IMG/VR virus record: IMGVR_UViG_3300046454_000268
Span: 1-23,433 of that record
Strand: one strand, 5' to 3'
DNA: 23,433 nt
Source: a virus
Positions 1 to 6,857 of the stretch are shown here, piece by piece. Under the pieces are notes generated by a model, which saw nothing but the letters and a program-made list of their open reading frames with translations, made no database searches and was not told where the DNA came from. Made by a program: the position numbers and the translations under genes. Positions within the stretch are counted from its first letter, which is position 1. Each line of letters begins with the position of its first letter.

Positions 1-1
1 T

Positions 2-12
2 CCTAAATTAGG
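2..12. repeat. 11-bp palindrome CCTAAATTAGG
   Basis: The sequence CCTAA-A-TTAGG is a perfect inverted repeat with a one-base centre. It overlaps the stop codon of the capsid gene. The same palindrome with a different centre base (CCTAA-C-TTAGG) occurs at 5202-5212 beside a promoter. It could be a regulator binding site or chance; nothing here proves a function. Confidence 0.35.
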
Positions 13-922
13 CAGTCGGGAATTCGCCCCAAGCCGCGCGTGGGTCATTGATGCCGAACGAATACCTCTCGTAGGCCTTGACCAGTAGGTTGTCAGTCAC
101 GTTATCGACCCACATGTCGCTCTCGTAAGGAATACGAAGCATGTGGATGAGGCCCTCGATGTTCGTGGTCAGGAACCATGCGAAGTTCGAAGTGAGGAAG
201 TCGAGGACGATGTGACCTTCCGGCAGACCACCGGAGAGGGAAAGGATCGCATTGACGTCGTTGTCTGCCGTGCCGGGGCGCAATTCCGTCTTGGTTAGGC
301 GGATGGCGATGCCTTCCAGATTCGGCGGCACAACCAATCTGCGGGCGCGGGCGAGGATGCGGAGGCCTCGTTCATTGACGAACTGAACACGCACGTTCGT
401 CATGTCCGCGAGCAATGTCGATTCATTGAGTGACTTCGGCGTCGATGAGGTGTTTGCCCATGTGCCGCCATCGAATGGATGCGATGTGGAAAAGAAGGCC
501 ACGCCATCGCCAACCTGAGACGAGTTGTATGTGGTGCCGAGGTTGAAGATGTTCGCGGCCTGAATTTCCTTGAACTGTGCAAACGCTTCCTGCAGTTTCA
601 GATTTGTTGGATTGAATTGCGCCTTGTACAGCAGGTCGTCGATCGCCTTTCGGGTGATCGCATAGCCCAAAGCCACTTCGATATGCACGAACGCCCACGT
701 AAATCGCTCGCCAGCAGCGTTGTCGAACTGGGTCGCTGCGCCCTCGTCCTTCAAATAGGGCAAGGCAACGAAGGCCATTTGCGTTGATCGCTCAACAGCC
801 ATGGACGACTTGTGGGTTTTGAAGACCTTGTCCCACTGTCGTGGAATCATGTCGTAGCTACCGCGGACGTCGAACAATCCGGGGAGTAGTTCTGACCTGA
901 TATTTGCTAATGCGACCGGAAT
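8..922 (-). CDS. Major capsid protein (HK97 fold), probable AUU start
   Basis: This is the major head subunit that builds the icosahedral shell. The 304-residue product resembles the Mu gpT-like or HK97-type capsid proteins of many phages. Recognisable parts are an N-terminal stretch reading LLPGLFDVRGSY, a central segment with SHPFDGGTW, the VVPPNLEGIA block, the LRPGTADNDVNA block, and a C-terminal KAYERYSFGINDPR ending. The usual start codons give only a TTG at 877, which would remove the conserved N-terminus. The reading frame continues upstream to an ATT at 922, five bases after a perfect AGGAGG; the next in-frame codon but one upstream is a stop (TAG). I therefore prefer AUU as the start, which is inference. 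The gene lies downstream of a strong hairpin and follows the probable decoration gene. The window ends just after its stop, so tail genes would be expected to the left. Confidence 0.9.
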   Translation of the reverse strand: MPVALANIRSELLPGLFDVRGSYDMIPRQWDKVFKTHKSSMAVERSTQMAFVALPYLKDEGAATQFDNAAGERFTWAFVHIEVALGYAITRKAIDDLLYKAQFNPTNLKLQEAFAQFKEIQAANIFNLGTTYNSSQVGDGVAFFSTSHPFDGGTWANTSSTPKSLNESTLLADMTNVRVQFVNERGLRILARARRLVVPPNLEGIAIRLTKTELRPGTADNDVNAILSLSGGLPEGHIVLDFLTSNFAWFLTTNIEGLIHMLRIPYESDMWVDNVTDNLLVKAYERYSFGINDPRAAWGEFPTA

Positions 923-927
923 AGTAG

Positions 928-933
928 CCTCCT
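928..933 (-). promoter_or_regulatory. Shine-Dalgarno AGGAGG of the capsid gene
   Basis: A perfect AGGAGG on the minus strand ends five bases before the ATT at 922. No ATG, GTG or TTG lies at a usable distance in the capsid frame; the nearest, TTG at 877, is over 45 bases away. This site is the main argument for an AUU start. Confidence 0.7.
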
Positions 934-945
934 ATTTTTTAGTTT

Positions 946-977
946 TCTGGTGGTTCACGATGATGCAAACCACCAGA
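946..977 (-). other. Strong mRNA hairpin upstream of the capsid gene
   Basis: Ten-base arms TCTGGTGGTT and AACCACCAGA pair perfectly around a 12-base loop, between the stop of the decoration gene (991) and the capsid Shine-Dalgarno. Read on the minus strand, the hairpin is followed by an A-rich stretch, not by T's. It is therefore not a usual intrinsic terminator. A processing or stabilising element for the capsid message is more likely (inference). Confidence 0.6.
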
Positions 978-990
978 ATGTTATGGCTAA

Positions 991-1590
991 TTAGGCCACG
1001 CCAGATGTTGCACCCAGCTTGTACCGTTGGTTGTTGAAGGCCACGATGACCCAGTTGTAGTTCGTTGTCGGATCGGAGCCGTTACCCACGCCCGGATAAA
1101 GCGACACGATCTGGAAGGCTGCTGTCGTATTCATCAGCGACTGGTCGACGACGTATGTCGAGAAAGCGCCGCCAACCGTGGTGCCACCGGCACCCGTGCT
1201 GTAACCAATGCAGTTGCCGATCGCTGTCGCAGGGACTGGCGTCAGGAGCGCCGCAACGCGGAAGAGTGCGTTTGGAGCGTCGATGACGTATGCAGTCGCG
1301 TCTGAGCCGACAGAGGCCGGGAAGTATGGCGACCATGCCGGTGTGCCGCCTGTCGGCGTATACTGGCATCCGTAGAAGATGCCTGAAATTGCCGTACCGG
1401 CCGCACCACCACCCGTGCCTACTGACGGGATGATGTATTGCGACGTCGCTGATTTGCAGACCGGATCACCAAAGTAGATCTTGGTCGCATACGACGACTG
1501 GATTTGATATTTCGAAAGCTGATAGTCCGGTGCACCTCCGGGGAGGTATCCAAAATGCTGGAAACCAAATTGCGCCTGTGTATTGGCCAT
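991..1590 (-). CDS. Probable head decoration or minor structural protein
   Basis: The 199-residue product resembles a common family of small phage structural proteins encoded next to the major capsid gene. Features typical of that family, as I recall it, are the N-terminal FGFQHFGYLPGGAPDY region, an IYFGDPV segment, a long Gly/Ala/Thr-rich beta-type middle, a segment with AYVIDAPNALFRV, and the ending WVIVAFNNQRYK. There are no membrane segments. The ATG at 1590 follows an AAGG about nine bases upstream, which lies within a small hairpin (CCGAA/TTCGG). The gene is preceded by about 200 bases of non-coding, hairpin-rich leader and followed by the capsid gene. A decoration or head-stabilising role is inferred from the location and the fold-like composition; direct virion evidence is lacking. 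Confidence 0.65.
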   Translation of the reverse strand: MANTQAQFGFQHFGYLPGGAPDYQLSKYQIQSSYATKIYFGDPVCKSATSQYIIPSVGTGGGAAGTAISGIFYGCQYTPTGGTPAWSPYFPASVGSDATAYVIDAPNALFRVAALLTPVPATAIGNCIGYSTGAGGTTVGGAFSTYVVDQSLMNTTAAFQIVSLYPGVGNGSDPTTNYNWVIVAFNNQRYKLGATSGVA

Positions 1591-1732
1591 CCGAATAGAC
1601 CTTCGGCTTGGCTCGGTTACGCGCCAGCGCGTAACGAGAGTCCGGGTAAACCGATGCTGCGTGCTTCGGTGAAAGACTCCTAGTCCGCGGACACCGCCGG
1701 TAGGAGTGGCTCGACCTCAATGCGGCGCGCAT
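1591..1732 (-). promoter_or_regulatory. Structured leader with five inverted repeats
   Basis: No convincing gene lies between 1591 and 1793. Read on the minus strand, successive perfect or near-perfect hairpins occur: ATGCG/CGCAT at 1720-1732; ACTCCTA/TAGGAGT at 1676-1707 with a nested GCGG/CCGC stem; ACCGA/TCGGT at 1650-1670; GTTACGCG/CGCGTAAC with a four-base loop at 1616-1635; and CCGAA/TTCGG at 1591-1606. The last abuts the start codon at 1590 and includes its likely ribosome site. It may be a structured 5' leader controlling the decoration and capsid genes, or an RNA processing product. The structure is seen in the sequence; the role is inferred. Confidence 0.5.
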
Positions 1733-1761
1733 GAGGGAACAAGGTCATCAGATACAATATT

Positions 1762-1788
1762 TTGTGGGAAGGCAATACCCACCCACAA
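1762..1788 (-). terminator. Possible weak terminator after glycosyltransferase
   Basis: The arms TTGTGGG and CCCACAA form a 7-bp stem with a 13-base loop just after the glycosyltransferase stop. The minus-strand sequence that follows begins AATATTGT and has no real T-run, so strong termination is doubtful. It may only separate the sugar cassette from the capsid transcript in part. Confidence 0.25.
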
Positions 1789-1793
1789 CTATT

Positions 1794-2666
1794 TCATTCT
1801 GCGGCTTGCAGGATCTCGACAGGTGGCAATGGCGTCTCAGGTGTCACGATCGCGGTCACAACGGCCTGTGGACCGACTGTACTGACCGGAGGATCGATCG
1901 CTGGTTGACCTGCCATGCCGACTGCGGCGATGGCTTTTTCATCCATTGGCTTGACGTCATTCATGGGTGCTGCCTGTTCGTACATGTCGAGATATCGACC
2001 TGCATAGTCGAACGGACCCACATGGCTCATGCGATAACCGATCGCAGCCCATGTCTTTCCGCCGCATCTTTGCCAACGCAAACAAAAGGATAGGTCCTCA
2101 GACACTACGCCGCGCTCGGGCAGGTCGAGTTTTTCGAAGGCTCTGATCAGGCGCGTTGTGCCAGCAGCCTTGAGGGTCTCACCGGCCGGATGAAGGGATA
2201 ATCTCGTGTCGACCAGTTCAGGCATCTTCTCAAGCATGGTCTTGACGAGGTCTCGCCTGATCAAGGTGCAGCCCATGCCGACGCCTTCGACCAGCATGAA
2301 ATTGCCCCGGCGCTCTGTGTGTGCCGCTCCAGTTCCTGAGCCAGCCCAAGACAGCGGCATTTTTCTCTGTGGATAAATCGTCCCGATCAGGGGTTCGTCG
2401 AACAAAATCATGTCCGTGACGATCTCGGGCGGGAAGCCCATGTCGGCGTCAATGAACAGGAGATACTCGACATCAGGCATGGTGTCGTACCAGATGGTCA
2501 GGGCCATGCCGCGTAATTCAGCGATATCGGGGAATGAAAGCGTGCTGATGCCGCCTCCCATGCCCTTTGAATTGAGGTGCTGCCTGATGCCATGCGTGGT
2601 CAGGAAGGTCGTTGCCGTGATGGTCTGGCCGAATGCAGGAACGAAAATAAAGACGTTTTTCGACAT
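1794..2666 (-). CDS. GT-A glycosyltransferase (GT2/Anp1-like)
   Basis: This 290-residue protein is probably a nucleotide-sugar glycosyltransferase. It opens with a short beta strand (VFIFVPAFG), followed by the metal-binding DAD at residues 73-75 in LLFIDADMGFPP. A later SEDLSFCLRW block around residue 200 resembles the acidic catalytic region of GT-A enzymes. A Pro/Val-rich tail ends the protein, and no membrane segment is seen. The ATG directly abuts the TAA of the upstream methyltransferase gene, so the two are likely co-translated. It is the last gene of the sugar cassette before the capsid genes. Similar proteins occur near capsid genes in other phages, to my recollection. The donor and acceptor are unknown; glycosylation of a virion protein or of host surface glycan are both possible. 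Confidence 0.75.
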   Translation of the reverse strand: MSKNVFIFVPAFGQTITATTFLTTHGIRQHLNSKGMGGGISTLSFPDIAELRGMALTIWYDTMPDVEYLLFIDADMGFPPEIVTDMILFDEPLIGTIYPQRKMPLSWAGSGTGAAHTERRGNFMLVEGVGMGCTLIRRDLVKTMLEKMPELVDTRLSLHPAGETLKAAGTTRLIRAFEKLDLPERGVVSEDLSFCLRWQRCGGKTWAAIGYRMSHVGPFDYAGRYLDMYEQAAPMNDVKPMDEKAIAAVGMAGQPAIDPPVSTVGPQAVVTAIVTPETPLPPVEILQAAE

Positions 2667-3419
2667 TTAGGCGACTTTCTGGGTTTGGGGTTGAGTAAGG
2701 TTTGGCAGCGCGCCTTGGCCGATCTCAACCTTGTCGGGGATATCCGTGAAGAAGGCCCCGCCAGAGATTGCCGATTGATCCATTGCATCCTTCAGGATCT
2801 TTGAATAATCGCGCGTTATTACGAAGTCTGGACCGCTCTTGATGTGCTTCCAGTTGATCCTGTCTTGCCATAGCAGATATGTATTCCACAGCTTTGGCCC
2901 CTGCCTGAGCCAATCCGCGAGCATCTCCTCGGAGAACCTGACGTATTCGATGATCGGATACTTCGCGATCAGGCGAAGCTCTCCCTCATGATTCCAGACG
3001 ACGTATCTGTGGTGGTGATAGCCACGAAACGGAGGAGATGCCCCGTCCACGCCTCTGGTCAATTCTGCGATCGGTGATGGCGTCTCGACGTATCCAGCCT
3101 TGCCGACACGGCTCATCTCGTCGATGAGGGGGAATGGATTGTACATGTCCTCAAGGACATGTCGACAGTAAATAAAGTCGAAACTCTTGTCCTCGAATGG
3201 AAGTTTGTTCACATCCAGATCAAGACTGATCAGCTTGTCAGTTTCGACCGGCACTGGCCTGTAATCCACGGACATGGTTGCCCGTGGGAATGGCACATAT
3301 CCGGGACCGATTTCGAGAACCTTTGCTCCTTCCGGGATCTTGTTGCACAACCACTGAACGACTGTTTCTACGGGGGGCCAGAATTTCTTATCACTGTCTG
3401 TCAAAGCGCTTGACGACAT
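2667..3419 (-). CDS. SAM-dependent methyltransferase, class I
   Basis: The 250-residue product has the class I methyltransferase signature VLEIGPG near residue 35, followed by an acidic LDVNKLPFEDKSFDFIYCRHVLED segment, here split as LDVNKLPFEDKS and FDFIYCRHVLED. This matches the Methyltransf_11 group. It probably methylates a sugar or small molecule made by the cassette. Two ATGs are possible, at 3431 and 3419. I chose 3419 because a GGAG lies six bases before it, whereas 3431 has no ribosome site. Either start overlaps the end of the TPP enzyme gene, implying translational coupling. A His-rich YHHHRYVVW stretch follows the fold core. The exact substrate cannot be assigned; a heptose or branched sugar intermediate fits the neighbours. 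Confidence 0.75.
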   Translation of the reverse strand: MSSSALTDSDKKFWPPVETVVQWLCNKIPEGAKVLEIGPGYVPFPRATMSVDYRPVPVETDKLISLDLDVNKLPFEDKSFDFIYCRHVLEDMYNPFPLIDEMSRVGKAGYVETPSPIAELTRGVDGASPPFRGYHHHRYVVWNHEGELRLIAKYPIIEYVRFSEEMLADWLRQGPKLWNTYLLWQDRINWKHIKSGPDFVITRDYSKILKDAMDQSAISGGAFFTDIPDKVEIGQGALPNLTQPQTQKVA

Positions 3420-5190
3420 CAGGTACTCCATGGGTTTCAGGGTTCATATTCGACGCAAACTCCTCGCGTGGGAGGTAGGGCCACAGATCAGCGATATCCG
3501 TGGGGACAAACTTTCCGTTCTCGGTCTTGGCTTGGACACGAGGTGCAATCACTTCATGCGGGTCCATATGCATGACGATCAGTACGGGAACCTGCGCGGC
3601 CGTATCAAGTAGGCTTTGCAGGGAATGCGACAACAAGTTCAGTGAATTGAATTCTCGCGTGAGAATCCCGAATGCCTTTGCAATCTTTGTGAAGTCTGGA
3701 AGGCTCAGGCCAGACCTTGGACCAGACATCACCTCTCGCTTGAAGTGATTGTTCTGTGCGATCTTCATGGTGGCATAGCCATCGTTCTCATAAACGAAGA
3801 TGGCAATCGGAAGCTTGTGGTGCGCTATCGTCTGCAATTCCTGCAGGTTCATCATCGCGCCGCCATCTCCCGTGAGACAGACGATCTGCCTTTTTCCATC
3901 CGCAGCGAAGGCAGCACCGATCGCAGCAGGAATACCCCAGCCCATGGGGGATACACCGGCAGAATGGATCAACCTCTGCCCTGATCTCAATTTCATTGTC
4001 TGGAATGTCGGGATGAAGCAGAAACCGACATCTGTGACGACGATCGCGGTATCTTCCAGTTCGTTGGTCAGGCTTTGCACAAATCCGTATGAACTGATGC
4101 CTGTGGTTGGTTGTTTCCATTCAGGCTTGTATTTTTCCTTCATTTCGAGGCAACGATGCATCCATAAATCTAAGCGCGAGAATGGCCTAAGGGCCTTCAG
4201 AAATTCTTTTGCATCTGCCTTGATACCGATGTCTGCATAGATTGTAGGTTTCCGATGCAGTTCGTTATCGTCTATGTCGACGACGATCTTCTTGGCGTTC
4301 TTGGCGAACAATTTTGATGCATGGCCAATCTGGGCCACAGACAATCTTGTACCGATAGCCAAGATCAGGTCTGCATTCTGAACTGCAAAGTTTGCTGCCC
4401 TGTCTCCAAATATCCCACAACGACCAACATAGTATGGATGCCCTGTCGGCATGATATCTGCCGCACCCCACGAAGAGACGACAGGAATTCCAGCCTTGTC
4501 GAAAATACGACGAAACTCTTCGATCGCTCCAGCAAGCCTTACTCCGTTTCCAACAATAACAACCGGCCGCTTTGCCCCACTCAGTTCCTTCTGAACTATC
4601 AGAGCATTGGCTTCCAATTCCATACTCGGTGGATAATATCCGGTATTGTCAAATCCGATTAATGCATCCGGGTCTATCTCTGCAGCCTGAACATCAAGCG
4701 GTATCTCAACAAATACCGGCCCCTTCCTGCCGTTCGTTGCTACACAAACAGCATGCTCAAGAACGTGACGAATTGTATCCGGCCGATCGACAGTGGTTGC
4801 TGACTTAGTCAACGGCATCATCAGGCTAACCATGTCGAGTTCATTCATACCGACTTGTCTGGTGCCCGTTCCCGGCATCATCGTATGGCTTGTCACCTGT
4901 CCGGCGATGATCAACATGGGAATGCTATCGACATACGCACACGCAACGCCAGTCATTGCATTGGTGCCGCCCGGACCTGCCGTGACACTGACAACGCCGA
5001 TATTGCCCGTGACCCGCGCATCGGCCTCCGCAGCCATCGCTGCAGCTTGCTCGTTCTGCATCGAGATGACCTTGATGCCGGGATGATTGGCAATCGCGTC
5101 ATTGAGATGCATGGCACCGGCCCCGCAGACGCCGTAGACCCTTGGCGTGATGCTGGCGATGTACTGGGCCACATAGTCGCTTAAACGCAT
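3391..5190 (-). CDS. Acetolactate-synthase-like TPP enzyme
   Basis: This 599-residue protein has the three domains of the acetolactate synthase family. The N-terminal pyrimidine-binding domain carries the activating glutamate E47 in QNEQAAAMAAEA. The central domain has IVGNGVRLAG. The C-terminal domain has the TPP-binding motif GDGGAMMN (441-448) with N469 in ENDGY. The ending, LPREEFASNM, is like that of homologues I recall from O-antigen clusters, not from valine biosynthesis. Related enzymes such as YerE add a two-carbon unit from pyruvate to a keto sugar to make branched sugars, so that is the preferred role here. Decarboxylation of another 2-keto acid is the alternative. No regulatory subunit gene is nearby. 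The start at 5190 faces a divergent promoter region. Sampled GC is about 45-47%, below the head genes. Confidence 0.85.
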   Translation of the reverse strand: MRLSDYVAQYIASITPRVYGVCGAGAMHLNDAIANHPGIKVISMQNEQAAAMAAEADARVTGNIGVVSVTAGPGGTNAMTGVACAYVDSIPMLIIAGQVTSHTMMPGTGTRQVGMNELDMVSLMMPLTKSATTVDRPDTIRHVLEHAVCVATNGRKGPVFVEIPLDVQAAEIDPDALIGFDNTGYYPPSMELEANALIVQKELSGAKRPVVIVGNGVRLAGAIEEFRRIFDKAGIPVVSSWGAADIMPTGHPYYVGRCGIFGDRAANFAVQNADLILAIGTRLSVAQIGHASKLFAKNAKKIVVDIDDNELHRKPTIYADIGIKADAKEFLKALRPFSRLDLWMHRCLEMKEKYKPEWKQPTTGISSYGFVQSLTNELEDTAIVVTDVGFCFIPTFQTMKLRSGQRLIHSAGVSPMGWGIPAAIGAAFAADGKRQIVCLTGDGGAMMNLQELQTIAHHKLPIAIFVYENDGYATMKIAQNNHFKREVMSGPRSGLSLPDFTKIAKAFGILTREFNSLNLLSHSLQSLLDTAAQVPVLIVMHMDPHEVIAPRVQAKTENGKFVPTDIADLWPYLPREEFASNMNPETHGVPDVVKRFDRQ

Positions 5191-5201
5191 TGATTTACCT
5201 G

Positions 5202-5212
5202 CCTAACTTAGG
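5202..5212. promoter_or_regulatory. Palindrome CCTAACTTAGG, possible operator
   Basis: A perfect CCTAA/TTAGG inverted repeat lies two bases upstream of the TTGACA box and 12 bases upstream of the TPP enzyme start. Its position between divergent genes suits an operator, and the same palindrome occurs at 2-12. No regulator gene is recognised in the window. Confidence 0.35.
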
Positions 5213-5214
5213 TG

Positions 5215-5243
5215 TTGACAGACTAGGGCAAATACCCCATATT
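5215..5243 (+). promoter_or_regulatory. Sigma70-type promoter for plus-strand gene pair
   Basis: A perfect -35 box TTGACA (5215-5220) is followed by 17 bases and CATATT (5238-5243), which matches four of six -10 positions. It points at the gene starting at 5276. It is the best promoter match noticed in the window, and would let this pair be expressed by host RNA polymerase independently of the late operon. Confidence 0.6.
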
Positions 5244-5275
5244 CCGATTATTGAGACAAACCACTGGGGATTACG

Positions 5276-5509
5276 ATGACAGCGATGGACCCAAAACAGC
5301 AACTGCTTCGGTGGTTCAAGGCTGAATATGCTGGTCGCACTGCTGCGGTCAAGAACGGCACTGCCAAGATTGACTGGATCGTTCCTGAGTATCGCATCAC
5401 TTGGTCAGAGATAATGTCAAAGGCTAGAGACCTCGGCATCAATGACAACATCGTTGATCTGCGGTGGTGGTGGGGAAGCACATCAGAAGCAAAGAAGAGA
5501 CGCAAATGA
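5276..5509 (+). CDS. Small basic protein of unknown function
   Basis: I do not recognise this 77-residue protein. It contains a Lys/Arg-rich C-terminus (SEAKKRRK), a Trp cluster (DLRWWWGS) and a helical N-terminus (PKQQLLRWFKAEY). It has no membrane segment or known motif. The ATG at 5276 is preceded by GGGG six bases upstream, a usable ribosome site, and lies about 33 bases after the promoter -10 box. Its stop overlaps the start of the next gene in an ATGA. It is one of only two plus-strand genes in the window and splits the minus-strand sugar cassette. The independent transcription and small size fit a phage moron, expressed outside the lytic late programme. Nucleic-acid binding is conceivable from its charge but unproven. 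Confidence 0.7.
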   Translation: MTAMDPKQQLLRWFKAEYAGRTAAVKNGTAKIDWIVPEYRITWSEIMSKARDLGINDNIVDLRWWWGSTSEAKKRRK

Positions 5510-5697
5510 CCACCAAAGACCAACTCGAATTAATCGTCGACCGCATCGGTCTCAAGAACGCGGTCGAACTCCTCGCCATCATCTGCGAGGAGAAGGCCGA
5601 ACACATTTCCAGTAACTGGCAGGATGAAATCCTGTCCAAGGACTGGACCCGCTCCGCAAGAGCACTCGACAAGTCAGCAGGAAGGATTGAGGTCTAG
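5506..5697 (+). CDS. Small conserved protein, moron pair member
   Basis: This 63-residue protein begins with a helix reading KDQLELIVDRIGLKNAVELL and contains the stretch HISSNWQDE and a SARALDK ending. It resembles short hypothetical proteins I recall from phages and Alphaproteobacteria, whose function is unknown. The ATG at 5506 overlaps the previous stop as ATGA, so translation is probably coupled; an upstream in-frame start at 5464 would lie deep inside the first gene and is less likely. The stop TAG at 5695-5697 shares the palindrome CTAG with the stop of the convergent radical SAM gene. A terminator hairpin follows 23 bases downstream. The product is soluble and mostly helical. Confidence 0.75.
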   Translation: MTTKDQLELIVDRIGLKNAVELLAIICEEKAEHISSNWQDEILSKDWTRSARALDKSAGRIEV

Positions 5698-6848
5698 AGA
5701 AAGCCTAAGTGCGGAGGTGCAGACGCTGTCGGGAAACTGACAGCGTCTTTCATATATTTATTGAGCCATGAGTTCGTGTTCGTCTGCAGACAATTCTCGC
5801 CGCAATCCTTCTGGGCATCGAACTGATCGCTCGCCAGATAGTTCAGGACTTCCCAGTATCGATCGCTTTGGTAGATATCTCTGAACCTGTCTCGGGTGAT
5901 GTTGCCAATGTGGAACTTGGCATACTTCGAATTAAACTTCTGACCACATGGCGCGATCAGGCCGTTTCCTGACATTTGAAGAATGAACGGAGGACCGTAG
6001 CAGCGTTGGTAGTCGCGCTTGCCCTCATCCTGAATGCGAGACCATTTCACAGCCACGCGGAATGAATCATCGCTGTATGTCTCGGCCTCTTCGAACAATG
6101 GAAACAGGTCGCTGTACTGCCGATAGTCGACGTCGAGATCGCCATCAACGGAATTGGCGCAGTGCTTCATGATGGCGTAGTCGGGACGGATTTCCTTGCA
6201 CAGTTTTGCAAATGGAAGGATCTGATCGCCATCCTTCGGCATAACAACAAATTGCATATTTATATTGCATTTCAAGTTGTCGCGCTTCTTGATCTCGATC
6301 GCCTTCTTGATGTGCCCAACGATGCGATCAAACAGAGGCTGCTTGAGACCCATGATCTGTGCCCAGCGATGCTTGTCGCCACCGCTGAAGTTGAAGCGCA
6401 GATAGGTCAGGTGAGGAAGGATTTTTTCTAAGACTTCCGGTGTCAGCTTAAGACCATTAGAACTTGTACCGATCTGGAGGCCTAGCTTGTTTCCATACTC
6501 CACCGACTCGGCAAAGTATGGCACTTCGGTCGACTCACCATCGCTGATCAGGCTGACACCCTTGACGCCGATCTCGGCTGCATCCTCGAGATAATCGAAG
6601 GCATGTTTCTTGGTGATGATGGTATCTTCGCTCGCTTGCAGGGACGCATAGCAGAAGTTACAGGCCGCGGCGCATTTGCGTGTCCATGCCACATCCATGG
6701 TGACAGGCGCTATGCGCTCGCCACGCTTCCATGCCTCGACACGATCCCGGTAGAAACCGATCTTGGTGCCGTCAAGCTGCAAATTATAGACGGGTGCCGG
6801 TTTCTCAAGAGCTACGGCCGCATGGAATTCCGGCATGGTGGCTGTCAT
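5694..6848 (-). CDS. Radical SAM protein with SPASM-like C-terminus
   Basis: This 384-residue enzyme has the radical SAM iron-sulfur motif CxxxCxxC as C59, C63 and C66, followed by Y67, in KCAAACNFCY. A VSLISDGEST segment stands where the SAM-binding GGE motif is normal. The C-terminal third has cysteines C283, C301, C349 and C353, typical of a SPASM-type auxiliary cluster. Radical SAM/SPASM enzymes modify peptides, sugars or cofactors. Here the neighbours are sugar enzymes and no short precursor peptide is evident, so carbohydrate dehydrogenation, epimerisation or C-methylation chemistry is suggested, not shown. The start at 6848 has an AGGAGA ribosome site that overlaps the stop of the upstream methyltransferase gene. 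Its 3' end contains the terminator hairpin that serves the opposing genes. Confidence 0.85.
   Translation of the reverse strand: MTATMPEFHAAVALEKPAPVYNLQLDGTKIGFYRDRVEAWKRGERIAPVTMDVAWTRKCAAACNFCYASLQASEDTIITKKHAFDYLEDAAEIGVKGVSLISDGESTEVPYFAESVEYGNKLGLQIGTSSNGLKLTPEVLEKILPHLTYLRFNFSGGDKHRWAQIMGLKQPLFDRIVGHIKKAIEIKKRDNLKCNINMQFVVMPKDGDQILPFAKLCKEIRPDYAIMKHCANSVDGDLDVDYRQYSDLFPLFEEAETYSDDSFRVAVKWSRIQDEGKRDYQRCYGPPFILQMSGNGLIAPCGQKFNSKYAKFHIGNITRDRFRDIYQSDRYWEVLNYLASDQFDAQKDCGENCLQTNTNSWLNKYMKDAVSFPTASAPPHLGFL
5721..5750 (+). terminator. Intrinsic terminator inside radical SAM 3' end
   Basis: Perfect 10-base arms AGACGCTGTC and GACAGCGTCT flank an 8-base loop and are followed on the plus strand by TT and CATATATTTATT. 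It would end transcripts of the plus-strand pair. On the minus strand it lies within the last codons of the radical SAM gene (residues KDAVSFPTAS), without a T-tail in that direction. Confidence 0.65.
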
Positions 6849-6857
6849 TTCATTCTC

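Noticed and set aside
8-877. TTG at 877 as the start of the capsid gene
   Set aside because: It has no ribosome site and would cut off a family-like N-terminal segment that remains open upstream to the AGGAGG.
1591-1740. tRNA gene in the hairpin-rich leader
   Set aside because: The stems do not form a cloverleaf, and no conserved T-loop sequence or acceptor arm was found.
1733-1793. Possible promoter for the structural genes
   Set aside because: TTG-like and TAT-like boxes exist on the minus strand, but spacing (15 or over 19 bases) and matches are poor.
5464-5505. Upstream start for the second plus-strand gene
   Set aside because: It would lie inside the first gene; ATG 5506 gives a coupled ATGA overlap.
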